Shown here in pieces: positions 1-7,471 of a stretch of 54,523 nt of DNA. The stretch comes from Lucifugimonas sp038150225 (GTDB lineage Bacteria > Chloroflexota > Dehalococcoidia > Lucifugimonadales > Lucifugimonadaceae). Position 1 is the first letter of the stretch; each line of letters begins with the position of its first letter. Both the position numbers and the translations under genes were made by a program. A model generated the notes under the pieces. The model had not been told where the DNA came from. It saw only the letters and a program-made list of their open reading frames with translations, and searched no databases. The DNA is taken from assembly GCA_038150225.1 (NCBI GenBank), contig JAYQWG010000010.1, positions 1-54,523 on the forward strand. Direction: 5' to 3'.

Positions 1-212
1 CAGGTCGACTTGAGACTATGTCACGCTCTGAAGCTCAAAATCGAATCAAGTCGCTGGGTGGCAAAGCAACGGGATCAGTTACAGGAAAAACCAACTATCT
101 CGTAGCGGGTGAGGAGGCTGGATCAAAACTCGACAAAGCTCAACGATTGGGCGTTCCGGTGATTAACGAGGAACAATTCCTCGCGTTCATCGACCAAGGT
201 TTGGTTCCATAA
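1..212 (+). CDS. ligA: NAD-dependent DNA ligase, C-terminal BRCT domain (5' partial)
   Basis: Only the last ~70 codons lie in the window; the frame is open from base 3 to the TAA at 210-212. The residues match the BRCT domain that ends bacterial LigA: an MSRSEA start of the first helix, the SLGGK turn, KTNYLVAGE and GSKLDKAQ-LGVPVINEEQF. LigA seals nicks in duplex DNA with NAD+ as adenylate donor, and the BRCT domain helps DNA binding. The catalytic adenylation, OB-fold and HhH domains are upstream of the window. A BRCT domain of another protein is possible, but the GSKLDKA-LG signature is typical of LigA. Confidence 0.9.
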   Translation, partial: GRLETMSRSEAQNRIKSLGGKATGSVTGKTNYLVAGEEAGSKLDKAQRLGVPVINEEQFLAFIDQGLVP

Positions 213-256
213 ACCGGAGACTAGACGCATCCGGCGACGCCAGTCGGAGAGTCATC

Positions 257-1768
257 TTGGTCTCAACTTCATATTCGCCCAAAATTCGAATTCATTTCGA
301 TAGCGAATTCTTTCGTGAGATTCAGAACGTAACTGTTTCAGTCCGGGGATTCGACTACCCCTGTGAGGTGATAGTTTCGCCGCGGTGGTATGCTGATTTT
401 GGAGTCCCACTGTCTGGCAAGTCGATGTTTCGTCTGGTCTTACTGACTTCGGAATCAGGTGGAATCGATCTCAGTTCTCTCGCTCCGGGCATTGCAGTGG
501 TTGTCCCGGTAATCAAAGTTCGTGGGATTCGAGAGGTCGCCGAGGTTTCGTACGAACTTCACTCCGACAGAATCGACTCTCAACTGGCAACTCTTCGTGA
601 AACAAGGTCTGAGTATTCGGCGAGCAGTATTTATTTCGACTCGGCACTGTTGTCGGCTATTTCTAAGTCAGAATCTCGATTGAATAAATCAATGGCAGAG
701 ACGAATCTAGAGGGCTGGCGCGCCGGAAATATCCTAACCGCCGGGAATGAAGTTCGAGCAGATCGCATGTTTGCCACTAACGAGCAAGCGGCTTGGCTGG
801 AATACGTCGCGAGTAAATTGTGTCCACCTCGAACGTTCGGTCCGCCTGAAACATTCCTCCACGCACTTCGGAAGATCAAGGAAGGCAAAGTCGATGGAGC
901 ATTACCCGAACTGTCTAAAGCAAGTGGGGTTCTGCCCGGCGATCCAACTCCGCTGGCCAGTCTGAACGAGCTGCTTGAGCGCGCGAAAAAATCTGTCTCC
1001 GCGGAAGACGTTCGTATGCTTCTGCTACGGAATTTCTCATTTCCGCCGCTTGTCGCCAACATCTGGTTGGCAGCATGGATTTGTACGCAGAATTTAGAAG
1101 TTCGACTGAGCAGTTCAGTCAACGGGTCCAAAATCGTTTCGAGGCACTCGCTGTCACGGCTACCTGAGCAATTTTCTCTCATCGAATGCGCTGAATCGCT
1201 AACTCATTCGACATCTGTAAGTTGGGACGGATCCCTGGAGTGGTTACGAGTAATTTGGCCCAACGCAGTTGGGACGAACTTCGGCGGAGGAAGGCCCAGT
1301 GATATTTCGGAATTCGAATTGCAACTACAGTCGCAGCGAAATCGACTAAACGTTTGTTCGAGTTCTATGTTTGGCCTTGAATTAGCAGCGGGGGCTACCG
1401 AGCGTCCTTTGACCGGCATTCACGGTTCACTGAAGAAGGTTCTGGCTCAAACGAATTGGGAAGATTTCACTCATCGGGCAATAGAGGAATCTAAGACGGT
1501 CGATGCACTTCGTGAAGTAATAGAGCAGATCGAATATCAGTGGCTCGCTGTTGAATTCGCTGCTACAGCCCAAATGATGCTCGAATACATCGCACAGTGT
1601 GAGTTTGGCAGGGAAGACCATGCACTCGCACTTGAAGCAAGATTTCTCCGAGATCAAATGGACCTCTCCACATTGGTGCACAACCAGGAGTTATGGAAGT
1701 CACTTAGCCAAAGAATCTCTCTTTGGAAGCGTGACTATTCACGAGCCTACCGTCAATTCCACTCGTAA
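257..1768 (+). CDS. Unrecognised protein, N-terminal part before an in-frame stop
   Basis: Reads for 503 residues from a TTG start to a TAA at 1766-1768. I do not recognise the family. The N-terminal ~110 residues look beta-rich; the rest is helical, with no signal peptide, membrane segment or nucleotide-binding motif. The next open stretch (1778-2236) is in the SAME frame, so this stop is the only interruption of a ~660-codon frame running from 257 to 2236. The residues on both sides (helix ending AYRQFH, then YQRVAKIARTRL) read as one continuous helix. It may be a nonsense mutation, a sequencing error or a gene broken recently. It sits between ligA and pth on the same strand. Confidence 0.6.
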   Translation: MVSTSYSPKIRIHFDSEFFREIQNVTVSVRGFDYPCEVIVSPRWYADFGVPLSGKSMFRLVLLTSESGGIDLSSLAPGIAVVVPVIKVRGIREVAEVSYELHSDRIDSQLATLRETRSEYSASSIYFDSALLSAISKSESRLNKSMAETNLEGWRAGNILTAGNEVRADRMFATNEQAAWLEYVASKLCPPRTFGPPETFLHALRKIKEGKVDGALPELSKASGVLPGDPTPLASLNELLERAKKSVSAEDVRMLLLRNFSFPPLVANIWLAAWICTQNLEVRLSSSVNGSKIVSRHSLSRLPEQFSLIECAESLTHSTSVSWDGSLEWLRVIWPNAVGTNFGGGRPSDISEFELQLQSQRNRLNVCSSSMFGLELAAGATERPLTGIHGSLKKVLAQTNWEDFTHRAIEESKTVDALREVIEQIEYQWLAVEFAATAQMMLEYIAQCEFGREDHALALEARFLRDQMDLSTLVHNQELWKSLSQRISLWKRDYSRAYRQFHS

Positions 1769-1777
1769 TATCAACGT

Positions 1778-2236
1778 GTGGCAAAAATCGCTAGAACCCG
1801 ACTCACCACTGTTCAGCGAAAAGTACGCGTCTTAAATCACCTGAGTGAAGTCGAAGTTATCGGCGTTACGAGTCCCGTTCAATATGATCATCGGCTCCCG
1901 CAGATCGACTCAGATCTGAATATTTGCAACCAAACGTTCATCGAAACTCTCGATGCTCTGCCCATCTGTGTCGATTGTGGGGTCAGGTTGGGGAGTTCTG
2001 TCCCGGTCCATCACATCGACTCAATCGAGCGAGAAGTTGAGTCTCTTTTCGAGAAGTATGTTTCCAGACTGCGGGAAACATTGGCAAACCTTGTCTTAGA
2101 ATCGTTGGAACCGGACAAGTTGAAGACATTGTTGCGCCTGAATCAAACAGGCGATCTGTCTGGACTGGTCCAGTTGTTGGACAACAAGACCGTCGGATTC
2201 ATAAATGAGTTGTTCCGAGGTCGAACCACGAGTTGA
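1778..2236 (+). CDS. Unrecognised protein, C-terminal part after the in-frame stop
   Basis: 152 residues if translation restarts at the GTG at 1778, nine bases after the preceding stop and in the same frame. It is mostly helical and carries a CxxC pair (PICVDCGVRLG, about residues 62-72) and a long predicted helix rich in Leu/Glu. No family is recognised. Because it continues the upstream frame without a shift, the simplest reading is that 257-2236 was one gene and this is its C-terminal quarter. A separately translated protein cannot be excluded, since GTG could act as a restart. The stop at 2234-2236 is 3 bases before the pth start, so the unit is packed tightly against pth. Confidence 0.5.
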   Translation: MAKIARTRLTTVQRKVRVLNHLSEVEVIGVTSPVQYDHRLPQIDSDLNICNQTFIETLDALPICVDCGVRLGSSVPVHHIDSIEREVESLFEKYVSRLRETLANLVLESLEPDKLKTLLRLNQTGDLSGLVQLLDNKTVGFINELFRGRTTS

Positions 2237-2239
2237 GCA

Positions 2240-2884
2240 TTGAGCGTTACTTCGCTACTGGACAAATTATTTCCGGGTGGATCAGGCGGTGCAGCCGACG
2301 GCCCCCCTTGGATAGTTTTGGGTCTCGGCAATCCGGGCGCTGAGTACAAAAACACTCGTCACAACGTCGGGTGGTGGTGCCTCGACGAACTAGCCAAACG
2401 GACCAACGCCGAATTTGATCGCAAGCGAAAAGAAGTTAAATTTGCTGAAGTCGAAATCATGGGGCGTGAAGTGGTTCTTGCGTATCCACGGACTTTCATG
2501 AACAACTCTGGTCTGGCGCTCAGTTATCTGCAGAACAGGTTCAAGACCAAGAGTGATCAAGTTCTTGTAATCACCGACGACATAAACCTACCGCCCGGAA
2601 AAGTTCGTATTAGAACCAAAGGCAGTGCAGGTGGTCACAACGGTTTGAAGTCGATCATTACATCTCTTGGGACGAACGAGTACGCGCGAATTCGTATTGG
2701 AGTCGGCAGTCCTGACTCGTCCTCTGAGCAGGTTTCTCATGTGCTCGGAACTTTCAAGCCAGAGACCAGGGAACTGGTTGATGATGCCGTGATTCGGGCA
2801 TCGGATGCGACCGAACTTATCGTCCAAAATGCCATCGCTGAAGCGATGAACAAGTACAACAGCAACGGCAGCGATAACGCTTGA
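2240..2884 (+). CDS. pth: Peptidyl-tRNA hydrolase
   Basis: Releases peptides from prematurely dropped peptidyl-tRNA so the tRNA can be recycled. The family signature is clear: GLGNPGAEYKNTRHNVGWW (catalytic His in TRHNVG; Asn in GNPG), PRTFMNNSG, TDDINLPPGKVRIR and GSAGGHNGLKS, then GVG and HVLGTF. The start is TTG at 2240. The family usually begins close to the GLGNPG strand, so the ~25 extra N-terminal residues (a Gly-rich stretch) are an extension, or the true start lies further in. Length 214 is slightly above the usual ~190. The last four bases overlap the next start (TTGA), so translation of the two is probably coupled. Confidence 0.95.
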   Translation: MSVTSLLDKLFPGGSGGAADGPPWIVLGLGNPGAEYKNTRHNVGWWCLDELAKRTNAEFDRKRKEVKFAEVEIMGREVVLAYPRTFMNNSGLALSYLQNRFKTKSDQVLVITDDINLPPGKVRIRTKGSAGGHNGLKSIITSLGTNEYARIRIGVGSPDSSSEQVSHVLGTFKPETRELVDDAVIRASDATELIVQNAIAEAMNKYNSNGSDNA

Positions 2885-4929
2885 TCCGCCGCGCTGAAAA
2901 ACAACCTGGATTTCGTCGAAGTTTGGAAACCTTGGTCATGACCGGGTTGTTTCTCTTCGCTTTGACCGCATGTTCTAATTCTGTCGAGAGCACAGAAATC
3001 ACACTCGAAACAATCACAGTTTCGATCCCCTCTGCCACTCCCGCACCTCCTATGACAACCGCCACGCCCGCACCCCCCACTCCGTTCGGCACCGCTATCA
3101 CACTGACAGAAATTCCGACAACTACTCAAGTTCCAACTGCAACGCCAACTCGAATCCCAATCCCGAAGGTCACTCCAACTCGCACCCCTCCGCTTGTCAC
3201 AGTTTCAATTCCGGTCCCACCAGACCGTGACCTCGAAGATCTAGGACGACGTTTAGTACCCGGATATACAACCAGACCGGTTGAAGTATCAGAACCACTG
3301 AAAGTAGGAGACGCGTTAGATTTTTGGATTTCGCGTGATGCCGGGAGCGCTCTGGTGGACGGAACGGTGATGTACGTTTCTGAAAACGCTTACTGGGTTT
3401 TCGACAACGACTTCCTTCCCTCAGAATCTGCCATAGAGCAGGCTGCAACGAACTTCGAAAACCGGGTTTGGGGACCCGTGACCGACATATTCGGCCCGCC
3501 GCTGACACCGGGCGTCGACGGTGATGATCGAATTGTTGTTTTCCACTCGCGGTTGCGAACCGGAGTAGCAGGTTATTTTTCCTCTGCCGACTCGTTCCCG
3601 AAAGCGATACGACCCACTTCAAACCAACGAGAAGCCATTTACATGTCGGCCGATCGAATCGGCCTGACGACCACCGAATATCTCAGCGTTATCGCCCACG
3701 AGTTGCAGCATGCTTCGCACTTCGCCGCCGACAGCAGCGAAGATTCTTGGGTGAATGAAGGACTCTCGGAAATGGCTGCCGAAATTGCTGGATTTGAACG
3801 ATCAGCAGCTGCGGCCTTCATCCGATCACCTGAAACATCGCTCACTGCCTGGGCCCAGGACATCAGTTTTTCGGCCGCGAACTATGGCGCTGCAAACCTG
3901 TACTTCGCCTATCTAGCCGACCATTACGGTGGTGAAGAAATACTGACCGCTGTCACCAACAATCCACTCGATGGCATCGCTTCTGTGGACGACAGCCTGG
4001 CGACACTAGGGTACGCACAAACTGCAGATGACGTGTTCCGGGAGTGGTTGCTTGCAAATTATCTTTCAAACAATTCAAAAACATATTCCTACATCGACAG
4101 GTACGTTCCGCCGGTCAAGAACACATATAAAAGAGCGCCCGATGACATCACCGGTGAGGTAAGAGCATTTGGTGCCGATTATTTCGTCGTTTCCTCAAGC
4201 ACAGAAATCCTCAAAATCGACTTCCGCGGAACTCCGGTCACACCACTACTCGCCGAAGCGCCTTTTTCCGGTGATTCGTGCTGGTGGTCGAATCACGGTG
4301 ATTCGATCGATTCACGCTTGACGAGAAGCGTAAATCTGAGCGGGGTTACATCCGCAACTTTCAATTACAGGGTTTCGTATGGAATCGAAGAAGGTTGGGA
4401 TTATGCCTACGTGATGGTTTCGACGGACGAGGGAGTCACCTGGCAAATCCTCGATACGAATATGGCACTGAACTACGACCCGAACGGGAACGCCTACGGT
4501 CCTGGGCTGACGGGATCAAGCGCAGGTTGGGCTCAGGATTCCGTCCGTCTCGATGATTTCGCGGGTCAGGAAATATTACTCAGACTCGAGTACATCACCG
4601 ACGATGCGGTTTACTCGCGAGGTGCATGCTTCGACAATTTTTCGATTCCAGAAATCGAATGGTTCGACGAGACTGGTGATCTCGGAGACTGGCAAGCTGA
4701 GGGATTTTTCCTCGCTAGTGAACATGTCCCAACTCGATATCTCGTACAGGCAGTTCACGAGATCAGTGAATCCGACCCGATTATTTATGTGATCGACATA
4801 GACGGTACCGGGTACGGATCGCTTACCATCGATAACGTTGGTGAAGATGATCTGGTGACTGTCATAGTTAGTGCAATCACCAGGGAATCGACCGAACCAA
4901 CCGAATACACCCTGAATTTGATCCCGTAA
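2881..4929 (+). CDS. Secreted lipoprotein zinc metallopeptidase (M6/immune-inhibitor-A-like)
   Basis: 682 residues. An N-terminal signal ends in a lipobox (LTAC, Cys31), so the product should be lipid-anchored outside the membrane. A Thr/Pro-rich linker follows (about 50-115), typical of extended wall-spanning stalks. The catalytic region carries HELQH (273-277), with a second acidic motif NEGLSE about 16 residues on, as in gluzincins that bind zinc through HExxH plus a downstream Glu. The C-terminal third contains beta-sandwich repeats (RGACFDNFSIPEI) like those after the catalytic domain of immune-inhibitor-A peptidases. Probably degrades extracellular protein. The start TTG overlaps the pth stop by four bases. 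Substrate is unknown; the exact peptidase family is less certain than the metallopeptidase call. Confidence 0.75.
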   Translation: MIRRAEKQPGFRRSLETLVMTGLFLFALTACSNSVESTEITLETITVSIPSATPAPPMTTATPAPPTPFGTAITLTEIPTTTQVPTATPTRIPIPKVTPTRTPPLVTVSIPVPPDRDLEDLGRRLVPGYTTRPVEVSEPLKVGDALDFWISRDAGSALVDGTVMYVSENAYWVFDNDFLPSESAIEQAATNFENRVWGPVTDIFGPPLTPGVDGDDRIVVFHSRLRTGVAGYFSSADSFPKAIRPTSNQREAIYMSADRIGLTTTEYLSVIAHELQHASHFAADSSEDSWVNEGLSEMAAEIAGFERSAAAAFIRSPETSLTAWAQDISFSAANYGAANLYFAYLADHYGGEEILTAVTNNPLDGIASVDDSLATLGYAQTADDVFREWLLANYLSNNSKTYSYIDRYVPPVKNTYKRAPDDITGEVRAFGADYFVVSSSTEILKIDFRGTPVTPLLAEAPFSGDSCWWSNHGDSIDSRLTRSVNLSGVTSATFNYRVSYGIEEGWDYAYVMVSTDEGVTWQILDTNMALNYDPNGNAYGPGLTGSSAGWAQDSVRLDDFAGQEILLRLEYITDDAVYSRGACFDNFSIPEIEWFDETGDLGDWQAEGFFLASEHVPTRYLVQAVHEISESDPIIYVIDIDGTGYGSLTIDNVGEDDLVTVIVSAITRESTEPTEYTLNLIP

Positions 4930-4956
4930 GTTTAACGAGCCTTACCTAAACCCTTC

Positions 4957-4960
4957 GGAG
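4957..4960 (+). promoter_or_regulatory. Shine-Dalgarno GGAG fixing a non-standard ATT start
   Basis: GGAG is followed by 8 bases and then ATT at 4969. No ATG, GTG or TTG exists in frame between the TAA at 4933 and the internal ATG at 5038, yet the residues encoded before that ATG are conserved in the family. This site therefore decides the start of the flavin oxidoreductase. Confidence 0.6.
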
Positions 4961-4968
4961 TAACCGTT

Positions 4969-6066
4969 ATTAGCAAGCTATTTAGCCCCATTGATATTCG
5001 CGGAACAAAAATCCCCAACAGGGTTTTCGTTTCTCCAATGTGCCAGTACTCGTGCGAAACCGACGGCATAGCGAATGATTGGCACATGGTTCACCTGGGA
5101 TCAAGAGCCAGCGGTGGTGCGGGCCTCGTGATGGCGGAAGCCACCGCTGTTAGACCAGAAGGACGGATTTCTCAGTGGGACCAGGGAATATGGTCGGATG
5201 CGCACGTGGATGCGCTTCGACCAATCACCGGTTTCATAAAGAGTCAGGGTTCTGTACCTGCCGTTCAACTCGCTCATGCCGGTCGAAAAGCTGCACACGC
5301 AGCTCCATGGATTGGAACCGGATATCTTGGCGAAGACGGTGACGGATGGGTTCCGGTCGCACCAAGCCCTCTTCAATTCGATGAGAACTCCGGAATGCCG
5401 GAAGAACTCACAACTGAGGAAATAGCGGAAATCTCTCGAGCATTCGTCGACGGATCACTCAGATCGCTCGATGCCGGTTACGAGGTGCTCGAACTGCACT
5501 TCGCTCATGGATACCTCGCATGTGAGTTTTTGTCCCCTATTTCAAACGTGCGAGATGACAAATATGGTGGCTCGCTAGAAAACCGGTCAAAGTTCGCGCT
5601 CGACACGATCAAAGCGGTGCGAGCTGAAATTCCTGAAGAAACCCCGTTGTTCGTCCGAATATCCGCTTCGGAATACGTCGATGGCGGTTGGGATCTTGAA
5701 CAGTCGATTCAACTATCGAAGTGGATGAAAGACCTTGGTGTTGATCTCGTGGACAGTTCCTCAGGTGGAAACTCTGCGAATCAGACTCTGACGCCAGAGC
5801 CGAACTACCAGGTTCCGTTCGCAGCAGAAATCCGGGAGAAGGCGGACATTTTGACCGGCGCGGTCGGATTGATTACTGACGCACAACAGGCTGAAGACAT
5901 TCTCCGGAACGACGAAGCCGATGCTATTTTCATCGGTCGAGAGCTTCTCAGGAATCCATATTGGCCGCTCTACGCGAAGGCGCAACTCGATGGCACTGCA
6001 GAGTGGCCGAAACAGTACCTCCGGTCAGCGTTCGACGGAACTTATACGGGACCTGCCACAAACTAA
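4969..6066 (+). CDS. NADH:flavin oxidoreductase, YqjM-type old yellow enzyme
   Basis: FMN-dependent ene-reductase of the thermophilic-like (YqjM) class, reducing activated C=C bonds with NAD(P)H. Visible signatures: N-terminal KLFSPIDIRGTKIPNRV, the redox-tuning Cys in SPMCQYS, QLAHAGRKA, the substrate-binding His pair in LHFAHGYL, FLSPISN..DKYGGS.ENR, and the C-terminal IGRELLRNPYWP. A start at the first ATG (5038) would remove the whole first strand-loop and begin four residues before MCQYS; homologues start about 23 residues earlier. The only plausible initiator there is ATT at 4969 with GGAG eight bases upstream. SAR202-type genomes are known for many flavin-dependent oxidoreductases. The physiological substrate is unknown. 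Confidence 0.85.
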   Translation: MSKLFSPIDIRGTKIPNRVFVSPMCQYSCETDGIANDWHMVHLGSRASGGAGLVMAEATAVRPEGRISQWDQGIWSDAHVDALRPITGFIKSQGSVPAVQLAHAGRKAAHAAPWIGTGYLGEDGDGWVPVAPSPLQFDENSGMPEELTTEEIAEISRAFVDGSLRSLDAGYEVLELHFAHGYLACEFLSPISNVRDDKYGGSLENRSKFALDTIKAVRAEIPEETPLFVRISASEYVDGGWDLEQSIQLSKWMKDLGVDLVDSSSGGNSANQTLTPEPNYQVPFAAEIREKADILTGAVGLITDAQQAEDILRNDEADAIFIGRELLRNPYWPLYAKAQLDGTAEWPKQYLRSAFDGTYTGPATN

Positions 6067-6117
6067 CTCCGCAATCAAATACCCGAGCGCATGTGATCTG
6101 TTGGAGTTCGACAATCG

Positions 6118-6140
6118 TCCTTCGACTAGCTCAGGATGAC
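6118..6140. repeat. Dispersed intergenic repeat, copy 1
   Basis: TTCGACTAGCTCAGGATGAC core between the oxidoreductase and serS 3' ends. Its reverse complement matches copy 2 (15866-15888) at 21 of 23 positions. Part of a REP-like short intergenic family; see the findings. Confidence 0.7.
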
Positions 6141-6155
6141 ATGTCGGATTCAGGC

Positions 6156-7418
6156 TTAATTCGCCTCGATGCGGTCCCAGCCGGTGTACGGAACCAGTTC
6201 GTCAGGTATGACGATCGAGCCATCTTCTTGCAGTCCGTTTTCGATCACCGAAATCCAGATTCGCGGAAGAGCCAACCCTGAACCATTCAAGGTGTGAGGC
6301 AACCTTGTCGAAGCACCAACCTCAGGTCGGTAACGGGTGTTGTTGCGTCGAGCCTGAAAGTCCGTGCATGTAGATACCGAACTAACTTCAAGCCATTCCT
6401 CCGAGCCAGGCGACCAAACCTCAATGTCGTATGTTTTGGCGGACTGGAATCCAATATCGCCGGCGCACAGTTGAAGTACTCGGTACGTCAAACCCAATCG
6501 TCGGCACAGAGTTTCAGCCTCGGTCAGCATTTCTTCGAGTGCAGCTTCCGAATCTTCGGGTGCCACGTAGCGGAACATTTCGACTTTTTCGAACTGGTGA
6601 ACCCGCTTGATACCACGAACATCTCGTCCGGCTGAAGCGTGTTCTTTGCGGAAGCTTGGTGTTTGCGCGACGTACTTCAGCGGCAGCATTCCGGGATCGA
6701 TGATTTGCCCCTGGTGAAGTCCATTGAGAGCAACTTCAGCCGTAGGAATCAGCCAGAGATTTGTCTCGTCGTCGTGGTATAGATTCTCAGCGAATTTAGG
6801 AAGGTTTCCTGATCCCTGCATGGTCTCAGTGCGCACAAGCAATGGCGGGTCAATCTCTGTGTAACCGTGCTCATTGGTTTGAACGTCAAGCATCCACGCC
6901 GAAAGCGCACGTTGGAGCTTCGCCCCCTTGCCTTTCATTACGTAGAAGCGACCACCAGAAATGCTCGCCCCCGCTTCGAGATCAAGGATTCCCAAGGCTG
7001 GTGCAACGTCCCAGTGGGCATTTCCGTGAGACGGTGTATCACTGTCGGACGTACGGACTACCACGTTCGATTCCTCGTCGAGTCCATCAGGCACGTCGTC
7101 GAGTGGAGTGTTTGGTAGTGGCAGCAACGTTTCGTTGAGCTCCTCTAAAACTCCGTTGAGCTCAGCTTCAGCCTTCTTGATGCGGTCGCCGGTCTCTCGC
7201 ATTTCGGCGATTTCAGACTCAGTCGGTTTCCGCTTCTCGTCACCAATGCGCTTGCTAACTATATTGCGATGAGCGCGATCCGTGTCGGCCTGCTGAATTA
7301 ACTCTTTGCGTCTTGAATCAAGCTCAAGAATCCGATCTATAGGTGGGTCTTCACCTCGACTCACCAACGCTGCTCGAAACTTTTCGGGATCTTTGACTAT
7401 TTGTTCCAGTGAAAGCAT
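6156..7418 (-). CDS. serS: Seryl-tRNA synthetase
   Basis: Class II synthetase charging tRNA-Ser. Residues 1-110 form the long antiparallel coiled-coil arm that grips the variable arm of tRNA-Ser. The catalytic core has the motif-2 loop FRKEHASAGRDVRGIKRVHQF and motif 3 HTLNGSGLALPR near the C terminus. Its 420 residues match the family length. It lies 53 bases downstream of lysS on the same strand, so the two synthetases are probably co-transcribed. The cognate tRNA-Ser(UGA) gene is in the same window at 17197-17286. ATG start; no T-box-like leader is seen in the short gap. Confidence 0.97.
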   Translation of the reverse strand: MLSLEQIVKDPEKFRAALVSRGEDPPIDRILELDSRRKELIQQADTDRAHRNIVSKRIGDEKRKPTESEIAEMRETGDRIKKAEAELNGVLEELNETLLPLPNTPLDDVPDGLDEESNVVVRTSDSDTPSHGNAHWDVAPALGILDLEAGASISGGRFYVMKGKGAKLQRALSAWMLDVQTNEHGYTEIDPPLLVRTETMQGSGNLPKFAENLYHDDETNLWLIPTAEVALNGLHQGQIIDPGMLPLKYVAQTPSFRKEHASAGRDVRGIKRVHQFEKVEMFRYVAPEDSEAALEEMLTEAETLCRRLGLTYRVLQLCAGDIGFQSAKTYDIEVWSPGSEEWLEVSSVSTCTDFQARRNNTRYRPEVGASTRLPHTLNGSGLALPRIWISVIENGLQEDGSIVIPDELVPYTGWDRIEAN

Positions 7419-7471
7419 GTGTCGCTTAGAGTCCTTGCTGGATTCTGGCTAAATCTTGATTTGTAATTCTG

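Noticed and set aside
631..1182. 183-codon minus-strand frame
   Set aside because: Lies wholly within the 257-1768 coding stretch, has Ser/Arg-rich antisense composition and no recognisable motifs.
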